Counted from the first letter of the stretch, positions 36,041 through 44,984 are shown. The stretch: 64,000 nucleotides of DNA from Thermogutta sp039793925 (GCF_039793925.1 NZ_JBAMME010000376.1:7244-71243); one strand, 5' to 3'. Made by a program: numbers and translations. The notes: a model not told the origin generated them from the sequence alone.

Positions 36041-39000
36041 TCAGGCATCCGGTTTTATGAAGGATTTACCGAAACAGTACGATCCCAAAGTAGCTGAATC
36101 ACGGTGGTATCCTTTTTGGGAGTCGCACGGGTATTTCCATGCTGATCCTGATCCTAATCGAACACCGTATACCATAGTCATTCCCCCTCCCAACGTTACT
36201 GGCGCCCTTCATCTTGGACATGCCCTCAACAATACCCTTCAGGACATCCTCATCCGCATGAAACGGATGCAGGGTTTCAATGCCCTGTGGATTCCCGGCA
36301 CCGATCATGCGGGGATTGCCACCCAGGCCGTTGTGGAGCGTCGGCTTTTGGCTGAAGAGGGCAAGACTCGCCACGACGTGGGACGCGAAGGGCTTGTGGC
36401 GAGGATTTGGGCATGGAAGGACGCGTACGAAAAAAGGATCCTGGATCAGCTTAAACGAATGGGCTGTAGCTGTGATTGGCGGCGCACCCGCTTCACCTTG
36501 GATCCCATTTGCGCCCGAGCAGTGCGGCACACATTTTTCCGCCTATTCCGAGACGGGCTGATTTATCGGGGCCGGCGCCTTGTGAACTGGGATACGCTTC
36601 TTCAGACGGCGGTTGCCGATGACGAAGTTTTTCACGAGCCGGTGCCCGGTCATTTCTGGTATTTCCGGTATCCGGTCATTGATCCACAGCCAGGCGAGCC
36701 GCAGTACGTGACAGTGGCGACCACCCGTCCGGAAACGATGCTCGGCGACACGGCGGTAGCGGTCCATCCCGATCCCGAAGCTGCCCTAGATAAAGCTGAA
36801 CGTGAGTTGCGGAAACGACTCAACGGGGCCAGCGAAAAAGAGCGAGTCGAGCTTGAACGGGAATTAGAGGATCTGCGACAGCGGCGACAGACACTGCTGC
36901 CCACACTGCTCAAACTGCGGGACATGGCCCTAGCGGGCCGGCAGGTTCTCCTCCCCTTGCAGAACCGTCCGATTCCACTCATCACGGATGTCTGGGCCAA
37001 ACCAGAGATGGGAACCGGTTGCGTGAAGATCACCCCTGCCCACGATCCTAATGATTATGAGGTGGCCTTGCGCCACAATTTGCCGATGGTCAACATCCTC
37101 AATCTCGATGGGACGCTCAACGAGAACGCGGGCGCTTACAGGGGGCAGACCATCATGGAGGCCCGGCAGAATGTGGTGGCGGACCTCGAGAAGCTCGGAC
37201 TGGTCGAAAAAGTGGAAGAGCGGATCATCGACCTGGCCCACTCCGATCGGTCGAAGACACCGATCGAACCCCTGCTGACCGATCAGTGGTTCGTGAAGAT
37301 GGAACGTCTGGCCCAGATGGCCATGGATGCGGTCATCGACGGACGAGTGCGGATCATTCCACCGCGCTATGCGAAGACCTACCTTGACTGGCTGAGTGAG
37401 AAACGAGACTGGCCGATCAGCCGACAACTCTGGTGGGGGCATCAGATCCCCATCTGGTACTGCGATACCGCGACCGAAAAAGAATTGCAGGAAGCGTTTG
37501 CGGGACGGGACGACGTGGTGTGGCGCTGGGACGAAGAACATCGCCAGTGGCTCATCTGTGCCCTGGAAGATCTCCCTGCTGACGCTGTCCCGGGACATAC
37601 CCTGCGGCGGGAAGAAGATGTGCTGGACACGTGGTTCAGCTCTGCGTTATGGCCGCACTCCACTCTCGGTTGGCCCGAAGATACGCCCGAGCTTCGCTAT
37701 TTCTATCCCACGAACACCCTGGTCACCAGCCGAGACATCATCACCCTTTGGGTGGCGCGGATGGTGCTGGCCGGACTTTACAACGTCGGAGAAGTTCCTT
37801 TCAAGGATGTGTACATTCACCCCAAAATCCTCGACGGTTACGGAGAAGGCATGTCCAAGTCCAAAGGGAACGGCGTCGATCCCGTGGACGTGATGGAAAA
37901 ATTCGGAGCGGATGCGCTCCGCTATGGCCTGGCCTATTTGACAACGGAAACGCAGGACATCCGCATGCCGGTGAGTTTCGAGTGTCCCCACTGTGGGCAA
38001 CTCATCGAGCAGACCCGCGAGAACAGAATTCTCCCACGCATCACATGCCCGCACTGTAAAAAACCGTTCGCCACGCAATGGGCGGAAAAACCTGAAGATA
38101 AGGCCCTCCCACGGGGCCCGGTGGTGAGTGAACGGTTTGAACTCGCCCGCAATTTCTGTAACAAGCTTTGGAATGCCGCGCGATTCGTTCTTCTCAATCT
38201 AGAAGGATTTTCACCGGGAACGGTACCACCGGAGGAACTCTTCCTGGAAGATCGTTGGCTGTTGAGCCGCCTGGCGACGGTGGTTCAGCAGGTAACGGAT
38301 CATCTCGAGAATTATCGCTTTTCGGATGCGGCGCGGACGCTCTATGATTTCGCCTGGGATGAATTCTGCAGCTTCTATGTGGAAATGGTGAAGGTTCGGC
38401 TGCAATCTGCGGAAAGCCGCCCGACGGCCCAGAGACTTCTTGTCCACGGACTCGACACATTGCTGCGGCTACTGCACCCGATGATTCCGTTCCTCACGGA
38501 GCACGTGTGGCAATTGCTGGCGGAAGGTGCACCGATTCGCGGCCTGCCACAACCAGTCCAGGCGGCGGAAAGCATCATGATCGCGCCCTGGCCGGTCGCT
38601 TCGCCGGGAGATCAAGACCCGGCGATCGAAGACCAGTTCCGCCGCTTCCAGGAGGTGTTGAAGTCCTTGCGGGAATACCGCATGCGGAACAGCATTCCAC
38701 CGTCGGAAACAATGCAGGTGGAAATTGTCGCCCGGCAGGACGTGGCGAACCAACTGCGGCCGATGCTTCCGTACTTCCAGACTATGGCCCGCGCGGATAT
38801 CCAGTTTGTGGATGACGGTGAGCCGGGGCTTTCCACCGTAGTGTATGTGGGGGATGGCGCCACGGTGCGCGTCAAACTTTCTGAGACCGAGCGCAGTCGC
38901 GAGATTGCGAGAAAACGTCAGGAATTGGCAAAATTAGAAGCCCTTATCTCGCAAAAACGGAAGAAGTTGGAAAACCAAGCATTCGTGGAAAAAGCACCGC

Positions 39001-39098
39001 CCAATGTCGTAGAAAAAGAACGGCAGTCGCTTCGCCAGTTGGAAGAGCAGTACGCAGCGGTTTCTCATGTAATCGCCCAGTTGGGTGGAACGGCCTAA
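36015..39098 (+). CDS. valS: valyl-tRNA synthetase with two large insertions
   Basis: The 1027-residue class I enzyme charges tRNA-Val. Visible are PPPNVTGALHLGHAL (HIGH motif), the CP1 editing domain with TTRPETMLGDTAVAVHP and GTGCVKITPAHDPNDYEV, GMSKSKGN (KMSKS), the anticodon-binding region FCNKLWNAARFVLLN and the C-terminal coiled coil. Two stretches are extra relative to E. coli or Bacillus ValS: a highly charged helical insert in the editing domain (about residues 256-303), and a zinc-ribbon insert with C657-x2-C660 and C678-x2-C681 between the KMSKS region and the anticodon domain. ATG 36015 overlaps cimA by 26 bases; ATG 36057 is the alternative start. mutM follows after 15 bases. Confidence 0.94.
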   Translation: MSEQAANANQASGFMKDLPKQYDPKVAESRWYPFWESHGYFHADPDPNRTPYTIVIPPPNVTGALHLGHALNNTLQDILIRMKRMQGFNALWIPGTDHAGIATQAVVERRLLAEEGKTRHDVGREGLVARIWAWKDAYEKRILDQLKRMGCSCDWRRTRFTLDPICARAVRHTFFRLFRDGLIYRGRRLVNWDTLLQTAVADDEVFHEPVPGHFWYFRYPVIDPQPGEPQYVTVATTRPETMLGDTAVAVHPDPEAALDKAERELRKRLNGASEKERVELERELEDLRQRRQTLLPTLLKLRDMALAGRQVLLPLQNRPIPLITDVWAKPEMGTGCVKITPAHDPNDYEVALRHNLPMVNILNLDGTLNENAGAYRGQTIMEARQNVVADLEKLGLVEKVEERIIDLAHSDRSKTPIEPLLTDQWFVKMERLAQMAMDAVIDGRVRIIPPRYAKTYLDWLSEKRDWPISRQLWWGHQIPIWYCDTATEKELQEAFAGRDDVVWRWDEEHRQWLICALEDLPADAVPGHTLRREEDVLDTWFSSALWPHSTLGWPEDTPELRYFYPTNTLVTSRDIITLWVARMVLAGLYNVGEVPFKDVYIHPKILDGYGEGMSKSKGNGVDPVDVMEKFGADALRYGLAYLTTETQDIRMPVSFECPHCGQLIEQTRENRILPRITCPHCKKPFATQWAEKPEDKALPRGPVVSERFELARNFCNKLWNAARFVLLNLEGFSPGTVPPEELFLEDRWLLSRLATVVQQVTDHLENYRFSDAARTLYDFAWDEFCSFYVEMVKVRLQSAESRPTAQRLLVHGLDTLLRLLHPMIPFLTEHVWQLLAEGAPIRGLPQPVQAAESIMIAPWPVASPGDQDPAIEDQFRRFQEVLKSLREYRMRNSIPPSETMQVEIVARQDVANQLRPMLPYFQTMARADIQFVDDGEPGLSTVVYVGDGATVRVKLSETERSREIARKRQELAKLEALISQKRKKLENQAFVEKAPPNVVEKERQSLRQLEEQYAAVSHVIAQLGGTA

Positions 39099-39113
39099 AA
39101 TTCGCCGCAGCTT

Positions 39114-39995
39114 ATGCCGGAGCTTCCAGAAGTCGAAACCATGCGACGCGGAGTCGCGCCACTCCGCAGCGCGCGAATTCACAGCGCAGAAGTTCCCGTT
39201 CTCAACGTCCAGCCCATCGAGTACGTGCCCCCACCGGACGAGTTGTGCCGACGCCTTGCCGGACGCCAGATCGAAGACGTGGATCGAGTTGGCAAAAGGC
39301 TCCTGATACAGCTCGATAACGGAGAAGTTTTGCTCATCGAACCGCGAATGACGGGCCGGGTCCTCGTCGATCCCCCTGATAACCTCTCCCATGTTCGGTT
39401 AAAACTCCGATTGTGCTGCGAGGAAGACCGTGGGTCGGGGCGTCAGCATCTTCTTATTTTTCGCGATACACGGGGATTGGGGATCGTGCGTCTGATTACT
39501 GAAGAAGAGTGTCGCAGAGAATTAGGGCCCGATAAAATTGGGCCGGACGCGCTCGCCATTTCCTGGGCCGAACTCAGAGATCGCCTGCGGAAACGACGTT
39601 GTGCCATCAAGGTGGCTTTGATGGATCAATCGGTCCTGGCGGGCGTCGGAAATATATACGCATCGGAAGCCCTCCATCTCGCCAAAGTTCATCCCCAACT
39701 TCCCTGCTGCCATCTTTCCAGTTCGCAATGGCGAACCCTCACTGAGAGTCTTCACCAGGTTTTGCGGGACGCTATCGCATTGCAGGGGTCCACTCTCGGG
39801 GATGGTACCTATACAACTCCCGAAAATACGCCAGGGAGTTATCAGAATGAACACCGCGTGTACCAGCGTGAGGGTCAAAAATGCCAGCAGTGCGGAAGAG
39901 GGATCATTCGCCGGATCGTGCTCGCCCAGCGTTCGACCTTTTTTTGCCCGGTGTGCCAGCGGCTCCCGGTTCGTTTACGACAGAACCTTTCCTGA
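39114..39995 (+). CDS. mutM: formamidopyrimidine-DNA glycosylase
   Basis: The 293-residue repair enzyme starts MPELPEVETMRRG, giving the catalytic Pro2 and Glu3 after Met removal. The beta-lysine is in VGKRLL, the helix-two-turn-helix is DQSVLAGVGNIYASEAL, and the C-terminal zinc finger has two CxxC pairs (CQQC and CPVC) around residues 256-280. It removes 8-oxoguanine and formamidopyrimidines and cuts the DNA backbone. All key residues are intact. The gene begins 15 bases after valS and is probably in the same operon, so it would fall under the branched-chain attenuator. It converges on the methyltransferase gene at 40039. Confidence 0.93.
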   Translation: MPELPEVETMRRGVAPLRSARIHSAEVPVLNVQPIEYVPPPDELCRRLAGRQIEDVDRVGKRLLIQLDNGEVLLIEPRMTGRVLVDPPDNLSHVRLKLRLCCEEDRGSGRQHLLIFRDTRGLGIVRLITEEECRRELGPDKIGPDALAISWAELRDRLRKRRCAIKVALMDQSVLAGVGNIYASEALHLAKVHPQLPCCHLSSSQWRTLTESLHQVLRDAIALQGSTLGDGTYTTPENTPGSYQNEHRVYQREGQKCQQCGRGIIRRIVLAQRSTFFCPVCQRLPVRLRQNLS

Positions 39996-40038
39996 GCATG
40001 TTCTGCCTTAGCCGCGCACCCCGTCTGGTTTGACACGT

Positions 40039-40623
40039 TCAGTAGAGGCGAAACAGCACCGGCACGAAATGGTGGACATGGGCCCACTCCAAAATTTGCG
40101 CTCCGGGATAAATTAGTCCGATAAGAGCGGCGTCCAGGACCGCGCGGCTAAACACGGAGTAGTCGATCGTCCCCTCAGCAGGGCTGTGGAACTTCCACCA
40201 TCGCGGCAACCATCGCGGCGTGGCCCTGGCGTAAGCTTGATATTTTTCGCCAAAGGAGTCGCTCAGATGTCTCTCTTCTCGCCGCATGGCCGGCCAGTGG
40301 GTGATAACAAAAATCCCCAGAAAAATGGCTGTCAGGGTCAACGATTCCAGTGCTAATCCGGTTCCGATAAACCCCAGCGCCGTGAAGAAATACAGCGGAT
40401 GCCGACTGACCGAGTAAGGTCCAGAGGCGACCACCTCCCGATTCTTTTTTCCCGCGATGTAGGCAGCCGCCCAAATCCGACCAACGGCGGCGAGGAAAAG
40501 CGCAGCGCAGCCCAGGGTTTCCATGCCGAGATTGAGGGCACCACCCTCACTGTAAACGTGGTGGGAGAATACAACCAAGGGGATGACAAGTGCTATAAAA
40601 ACTTTGGCCGCTTTTAGTCGCAT
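40039..40623 (-). CDS. isoprenylcysteine carboxyl methyltransferase (ICMT)-like membrane methyltransferase
   Basis: The 194-residue protein has four to five membrane helices and the ICMT/PEMT-type SAM-binding signature: GPYSVSRHPLYF, followed by the EERHLSDSFGEKYQAY motif. Bacterial members methylate small or lipidic substrates; protein prenylation is not expected in this organism, so the substrate is unknown. The length is normal. It is transcribed toward mutM, from which its stop is 43 bases away. No terminator is seen in that gap. Confidence 0.85.
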   Translation of the reverse strand: MRLKAAKVFIALVIPLVVFSHHVYSEGGALNLGMETLGCAALFLAAVGRIWAAAYIAGKKNREVVASGPYSVSRHPLYFFTALGFIGTGLALESLTLTAIFLGIFVITHWPAMRREERHLSDSFGEKYQAYARATPRWLPRWWKFHSPAEGTIDYSVFSRAVLDAALIGLIYPGAQILEWAHVHHFVPVLFRLY

Positions 40624-40967
40624 GGTTTCCTGGGGTCATTCGTTCCACACACTGCAGAGAAACTGGAAAAAGACCCAGTGCTTACAATTTCTGGCAGGAA
40701 TTGTTAACAAAAATCTGTCAGTTAGGCAAGCCCAAAATCACTGGATTCTCGATGCCTGAACTACCTGCGGACCACGGAGCCCGTAAGCTATCCAACCACA
40801 GAACATCAGATCCAGTTAGTGTTGTCAAGCGAACGTGAAGCGGCACAATGTTGAGCGATGCTGCTTTGATAGCGCCGCAGACTTCTTTCTCGATTCGCGA
40901 TGCTATCAAAAGCCCCTCTCCTTCGCCCGCTTAATAGCCCGGGGCCGGTTAAACAATCGCAGCCTCA
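40624..40967. other. intergenic region
   Basis: This 344-base stretch lies between the ICMT-like gene's start and the end of the respiratory cassette. It should hold the ICMT promoter. I see no clear hairpin terminator, repeat or small gene; a minus-strand frame at 40718-40909 lacks a ribosome site. Confidence 0.5.
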
Positions 40968-42098
40968 TCATTCGGCAACTGAAGGCTGCCCGCGATGAAT
41001 ACGGACGAGCTGCTGGAGCATCCATACAAGGACCACGGTGCCCCCGGCAAACGTTCCCAGAAAAAGCACCATGGGCCCCCAATCCGGCTTTTCGGGGATT
41101 TTCCAAACCGGTGAGTACTGGGCAAGTTCAATGTTTTGAACGATCTGCCGACTGATAGCATTGAGAGTGATGACCACCAATTGCGCAACCCCTGCTAAGA
41201 TCGCCGTCAGCGGGGAGAGCCCTTTGATCCGAACCAAGAACAACACCGCCAGGATGAGAGCTGGTGATGCCCCAGTCAGGAAGGTCAGCGGCAGTCGCCA
41301 ACCGCTCCACATATAGTGAAAAACATCCTTAGGCCAGGAACCAAAAACATAACCTGTTCCGGAACCTATGTAAACGATGGCACCTATTATCCCGATCACG
41401 AAGGCATACTTTGTCAACCAGAGGCGGTACGAGCCGTCAGCTTTTGGATCAAAAAACATCCCATCAATAAGAGACCACGCGGCGGTGGTGAGAAAGGCCA
41501 TGCCCAACACCATTGGCCAGCGATGCCAGAGGGAGGAATCGGCGAAATTGTGCCCCGTTCCTGTCGCTGCTCCGGCCAGCTGGTGCGCCAGCCAGATCGA
41601 CTTCCATCTTTCGGGGGCTGCCATCAAGCTCATTCCGTTGGAGAGAAGAATGGCAATGATCAGGAAAAACACAGCCGCGACCCAGCCCGCTGCGTATCTC
41701 CATGCCAGCATGGGACGGTCTGGTTTCACTCCAAAGGCAAAGGCGTACACCCCGTAGTAAGCGATCAGAAGCAAGCCGATGATGGCCAGCCAAAACCATG
41801 CTGTCAAAATCGTGGCGGGGTAAAATGCCCACGGATAAGCCACCTGAATGAAAAGGAGAGGAACTATTCCAAAGTTCACACCAAACGCGATGATCACCGG
41901 CATGAGTGTCGCCATACGTTCTGCCCAGTGTCGCGCGGGACCTTCACGCCTGTAGAGCACGAGGGCCAAAAACATCCCCGCAAACCACAGGTTCATCGGC
42001 ACCATGTGCAGAATAAATCCAAGGACCTTGAAGAACTGGATGAACCAGAAGGGTGCGGGCAACGGGCCCAGGGTTGCGGGATCCACCGGTTCTATCAT
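40968..42098 (-). CDS. polytopic membrane protein, partner of the bd-like cytochrome protein
   Basis: The 376-residue protein has about nine membrane helices. It begins FFKVLGFILHMVPMNLWFAG and has FGVNFGIVPLLFIQV at helix three, echoing the helix organisation of cytochrome bd subunit I but without its quinol-loop motifs. Several His and Met residues fall within helices (for example LGFILHMVPMN and FHYMWSGW) and could bind haem; this is inference. Its ATG overlaps the stop of the cytochrome gene at 42095 as ATGA, so translation is coupled and the two products probably form one complex. I do not recognise a characterised family. Confidence 0.65.
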   Translation of the reverse strand: MIEPVDPATLGPLPAPFWFIQFFKVLGFILHMVPMNLWFAGMFLALVLYRREGPARHWAERMATLMPVIIAFGVNFGIVPLLFIQVAYPWAFYPATILTAWFWLAIIGLLLIAYYGVYAFAFGVKPDRPMLAWRYAAGWVAAVFFLIIAILLSNGMSLMAAPERWKSIWLAHQLAGAATGTGHNFADSSLWHRWPMVLGMAFLTTAAWSLIDGMFFDPKADGSYRLWLTKYAFVIGIIGAIVYIGSGTGYVFGSWPKDVFHYMWSGWRLPLTFLTGASPALILAVLFLVRIKGLSPLTAILAGVAQLVVITLNAISRQIVQNIELAQYSPVWKIPEKPDWGPMVLFLGTFAGGTVVLVWMLQQLVRIHRGQPSVAE

Positions 42099-43486
42099 CG
42101 ACGTGCCTCCAATTGCTCAAGCGTGGGATAAATGCCGTGGGGGCGTTCCGGAGCAATCGACAAAAGATAGTCCGTCACGAGTTCTGCTTCCTCCGGAGTC
42201 CCCGACCAGGGCGGCATAAAATAGTGTGTCTCGTTTAGATGCCGGACCATCTCAACAAGCATATCTCGGGGACGTGAGAACAGCAGCGGGCCAACCGCCG
42301 AATAACCCGTATCGGCCGCATGGCAATCGTTACAATGATGCATGAAAATCACTTGCCCCAGCAACCGTCGATCCTGTTCTGAAAGTTGAAGAAGTTTGTC
42401 CGGAAGAATATGCCCATTCTCCATGACCTGTGGGTAGTGTTCGGCGACGAATTGGCGAGTCCACCGGCCGCTTTGTAGAAAGCCTTCTTTCCGAAACTGG
42501 GGGACCTCTTTTTCAAGAATTTGGTTTCCCAGAACCACCCCATAAACGACGTAGGGTTTTCGGACGGCCTCGCGGATGAATTCTCCCGTGCTGAAAGCGG
42601 CTAGACCAAACAGCAGCAGAGCCACCGCGAAGCCGGGCGTCATCCAGCCGGGATTTCGATAAGGGCCCAGGTATAACAGCACAAATACTACGATTGTGAG
42701 GGCAAAGATTAGCACCATAAGGACTGTCAGGACGGCAGCCGCTTCCAGGGCCATCCGAGCAGAAGGTGGCAAGAAAGCCAACCACGCCAACCCGCCCGAG
42801 GTGATTAAAACGGCTCCCAAAAGCGCCGGTCGAGTGGATCGCCGAATAATGAGGTTTCGAACTTCTCCACTCGGCAAAGTGAGCGAGCTGTGCAGATAGA
42901 CGTACAAAGCGGTAAGCAAAATGGCCCCACCCGTCCGCGAAATGACCTGTGGCACAAACTGCGGATTGAAGAATCCACGCCAGAACGAGGGAGTCTGCAG
43001 CCACGTTCCCGGATGCAGCATAAAGGCCGTAATACCAGTGATGAGGACTAGGCTCATCCAGGCTGAAATCCCGTAAATCCAGGCTATCGCTTGATGGGTT
43101 CGCGGCGGAAGTCGATCCCAGTAGTAATAAAAGATGAAAGCAGAAGTCAACTCCAGGACAAAAAAGACCCACTCCGTTGCCCAACCGAACACAAAGGTCC
43201 GGATAAGGACCTCAGTGGCCAGCGGAGAAGCGAGGCCGATGGTCCACCAGATCCCCACCCCGGTGATGGCCCCGAAGACGACCGTTAAAAGAATGAAAAA
43301 CGGGGCGTGGCGCTTCAAGTAAGCAAGGTATTCCCGATTGCCCGTGCGGTAAGCATGAGACACTTCCACCGCGAAGAAAAGTCCGCCACCCACAGCGTAA
43401 TGGGAGACGAGAACGTGTAACACCGCAATAATGGCGATGAGCATGGGCGCCGTGAGAACGGGGACGTACCACCAGGGATAGTGCAT
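42095..43486 (-). CDS. cytochrome bd subunit I-like membrane protein fused to a monohaem cytochrome c
   Basis: The 463-residue protein has about nine membrane helices followed by a periplasmic cytochrome c domain. The membrane part resembles the first half of CydA: an early helix with HVLVSHYAVGGG, then FGAITGVGIWWTIGL and WATEWVFFVLELTSAF with a buried Glu. The C-terminal domain has a single CxxCH (C385-N-D-C388-H389) and a likely Met ligand in HYFMPPWSG. This suggests a quinol oxidase or quinol:cytochrome oxidoreductase that passes electrons to an attached haem c instead of reducing oxygen in place. ATG 43486 with GGAAAGGG upstream is preferred to the frame limit at 43555. Confidence 0.7.
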   Translation of the reverse strand: MHYPWWYVPVLTAPMLIAIIAVLHVLVSHYAVGGGLFFAVEVSHAYRTGNREYLAYLKRHAPFFILLTVVFGAITGVGIWWTIGLASPLATEVLIRTFVFGWATEWVFFVLELTSAFIFYYYWDRLPPRTHQAIAWIYGISAWMSLVLITGITAFMLHPGTWLQTPSFWRGFFNPQFVPQVISRTGGAILLTALYVYLHSSLTLPSGEVRNLIIRRSTRPALLGAVLITSGGLAWLAFLPPSARMALEAAAVLTVLMVLIFALTIVVFVLLYLGPYRNPGWMTPGFAVALLLFGLAAFSTGEFIREAVRKPYVVYGVVLGNQILEKEVPQFRKEGFLQSGRWTRQFVAEHYPQVMENGHILPDKLLQLSEQDRRLLGQVIFMHHCNDCHAADTGYSAVGPLLFSRPRDMLVEMVRHLNETHYFMPPWSGTPEEAELVTDYLLSIAPERPHGIYPTLEQLEARR

Positions 43487-43743
43487 CAGTGCGACCCTTT
43501 CCACGAAGCAACGTAACCAGATCGCTTCATTCCGCAGCAGTGAAACACTGGTCACAAAGCTGGGCCATCGGGTGTCTGGGAGTGCACACGTTGTCCCTGC
43601 ACGAGAGTGACGGCACTCGAGAGCCCAGCGTCATGTGATATCGGATAGCGATGGAAACAGCGCCATCAAGTTACCGTAGTCGGCACATAATCGTCATTAT
43701 CGGAAAAAAGCCTGTGTAGGACAACGGTGCGTCGCGGAGGACT

Positions 43744-43980
43744 TCATCCGGGCATCGGAGAAGTTTTCTGGGAATCGCACGGACAGCACGGCGGAAGACC
43801 GAGCTTGCTCAGAATCCAGACCGCTGGGCACCAATTCGTAAAAGCCGACTGGAAAAGATTCAGCCCAGCAAAAATGGTCAAAATGAGCCAATACGGAGAG
43901 TGGATCCACGCGAGAACCGCGCTCGTTGTGACCACGACTCCGGCCATAAGTCGCAAGCCGCGTTCGATCGTCATAGCCAT
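43744..43980 (-). CDS. DUF2892 family inner-membrane protein
   Basis: This 78-residue protein has two membrane helices and the DUF2892/YgaP membrane-domain pattern: MTIERGLRLMAG, then TIFAGLNLFQSAFTNWCP and ILSKLGL. The NWCP cysteine and the C-terminal CCPC cluster are conserved-type positions; in YgaP relatives this domain accompanies sulfur or thiol chemistry. ATG 43980 and ATG 43974 are both possible behind AAGGAAG. It belongs to the minus-strand run that leads into the bd-like cytochrome gene, from which it is separated by 257 bases, so a separate promoter is possible. Confidence 0.75.
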   Translation of the reverse strand: MAMTIERGLRLMAGVVVTTSAVLAWIHSPYWLILTIFAGLNLFQSAFTNWCPAVWILSKLGLPPCCPCDSQKTSPMPG

Positions 43981-44108
43981 GACTTCCTTATTGGGAAGGC
44001 TTATCAAACCACTTCAAAACCGATATGCTCATAACAGACTCAGCCTAACTCTCGGCTGAGTTTCGTTTTTGATGTTCCTAAGTTGCTTTTCGCAAACGCT
44101 GAGTTTCT

Positions 44109-44333
44109 TCACGGCGATACCAAGGGACCATCCTGTTGGGGAGACTGAGATGTCTTTTGGTCCGACATATCGGAGGGCTGTTTCTCCTGAGCGGTGGGTT
44201 CGATGGTGCACGAAGGTGTCCCACAGCAACCCCCGCTCATACAGGTCGGAATTCCGAGCCAGGGCAACACCCACTTGTTCAGGACGATCCACAATCCCAA
44301 AAAGAGCAGAATAATCAGTGCGTCACGATTCAT
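44109..44333 (-). CDS. small Cys-rich single-span membrane protein
   Basis: The 74-residue product has one N-terminal helix (ALIILLFLGLWIVLNKWVLPW), then a four-cysteine motif in GIPTCMSGGCCGTPSC, then a polar Gln/Ser/Pro-rich tail. I do not know its function; the cysteines could bind a metal or take part in redox chemistry. It sits between the anti-sigma-like gene and the DUF2892 gene on the same strand. GGATTAAAG upstream of the ATG is an acceptable ribosome site. It is easily missed because of its size. Confidence 0.6.
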   Translation of the reverse strand: MNRDALIILLFLGLWIVLNKWVLPWLGIPTCMSGGCCGTPSCTIEPTAQEKQPSDMSDQKTSQSPQQDGPLVSP

Positions 44334-44413
44334 TTTTCTTTAATCCTCCCAGCGATGGCGACAAGGTGAGTCCGCCTTGCAATCAGGCAGCGCGGCAAGT
44401 GCCAGTTCGGTGA

Positions 44414-44662
44414 TTAAACCTTCGTCTTGAACTTTGCCTGCCACTTTTGCCGCAGGTAGTTATGAAGACGTTCGTGAAGTTCCGGGGGTAGTTCGTAGGG
44501 CTCTTCACCCTTGTACAGGGTCACAGTCTGCCTGAGTGTGTCCACGACAACCCGGCAGGGGTTACACCCTTGCAGGTGCCGCTGAAGAACCTCACACAAT
44601 TGGGGGTCAATTTCCCCGTCTAAGTAGGCATTCAAGGCGGCAAGAAGGTCTTGGCATTTCAT
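44414..44662 (-). CDS. zf-HC2 anti-sigma-factor-like zinc-finger protein
   Basis: The 82-residue protein matches the zinc-binding anti-sigma domain: Cys3, His29, Cys33 and Cys36 in the order C-x25-H-x3-C-x2-C, with YLDGEIDP between. Members hold an ECF sigma factor inactive until redox or envelope stress. There is no membrane segment and no sigma-factor gene next to it, which is unusual; the partner may be encoded elsewhere, or the protein regulates differently. As the first gene of the minus-strand run ending in the bd-like cytochrome proteins, it may control that cassette. Confidence 0.75.
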   Translation of the reverse strand: MKCQDLLAALNAYLDGEIDPQLCEVLQRHLQGCNPCRVVVDTLRQTVTLYKGEEPYELPPELHERLHNYLRQKWQAKFKTKV

Positions 44663-44984
44663 GGTTACAGCCTTCTTCCAGGGGTCAGGTGGTTCATTAC
44701 GGTTGGATGTTCAACCCGGGTCCCAGGTTACAACGGTTGACCGACCGGCCCCACCCAGGCTGTGAATACGGCAAGTGGTACTTGCCAACCGCTGGTATCT
44801 TCGGTCCTCGCGGCCAAGCCGGAACCGAGATTCCACGAATGGGCCCTGGCAGCAAACCTTCAACGTCAGTACCCTCCGCGGAAGCTACGGGCTGACGATC
44901 TGGTTTGGATTGCGGAGCGCGATAGAATGGGTCGCGGCGTTAAGTTGGGCCGGATCGTCCCTCGTGGTTGGAGGAGACCAGAGC
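44663..44984. other. intergenic region between divergent genes
   Basis: This 322-base region separates the divergent zf-HC2 and FG-GAP/hydrolase genes and should hold both promoters. The plus-strand frame open from 44775 is excluded because GGAGGAG at 44970-44976 marks the real start at 44985. No operator or RNA is evident. Confidence 0.5.

Noticed and set aside
43687..43700. ATAAT-CGTC-ATTAT inverted repeat as an FNR/CRP site
   Set aside because: It does not match TTGAT-N4-ATCAA or TGTGA-N6-TCACA, and five-base AT arms are likely by chance.
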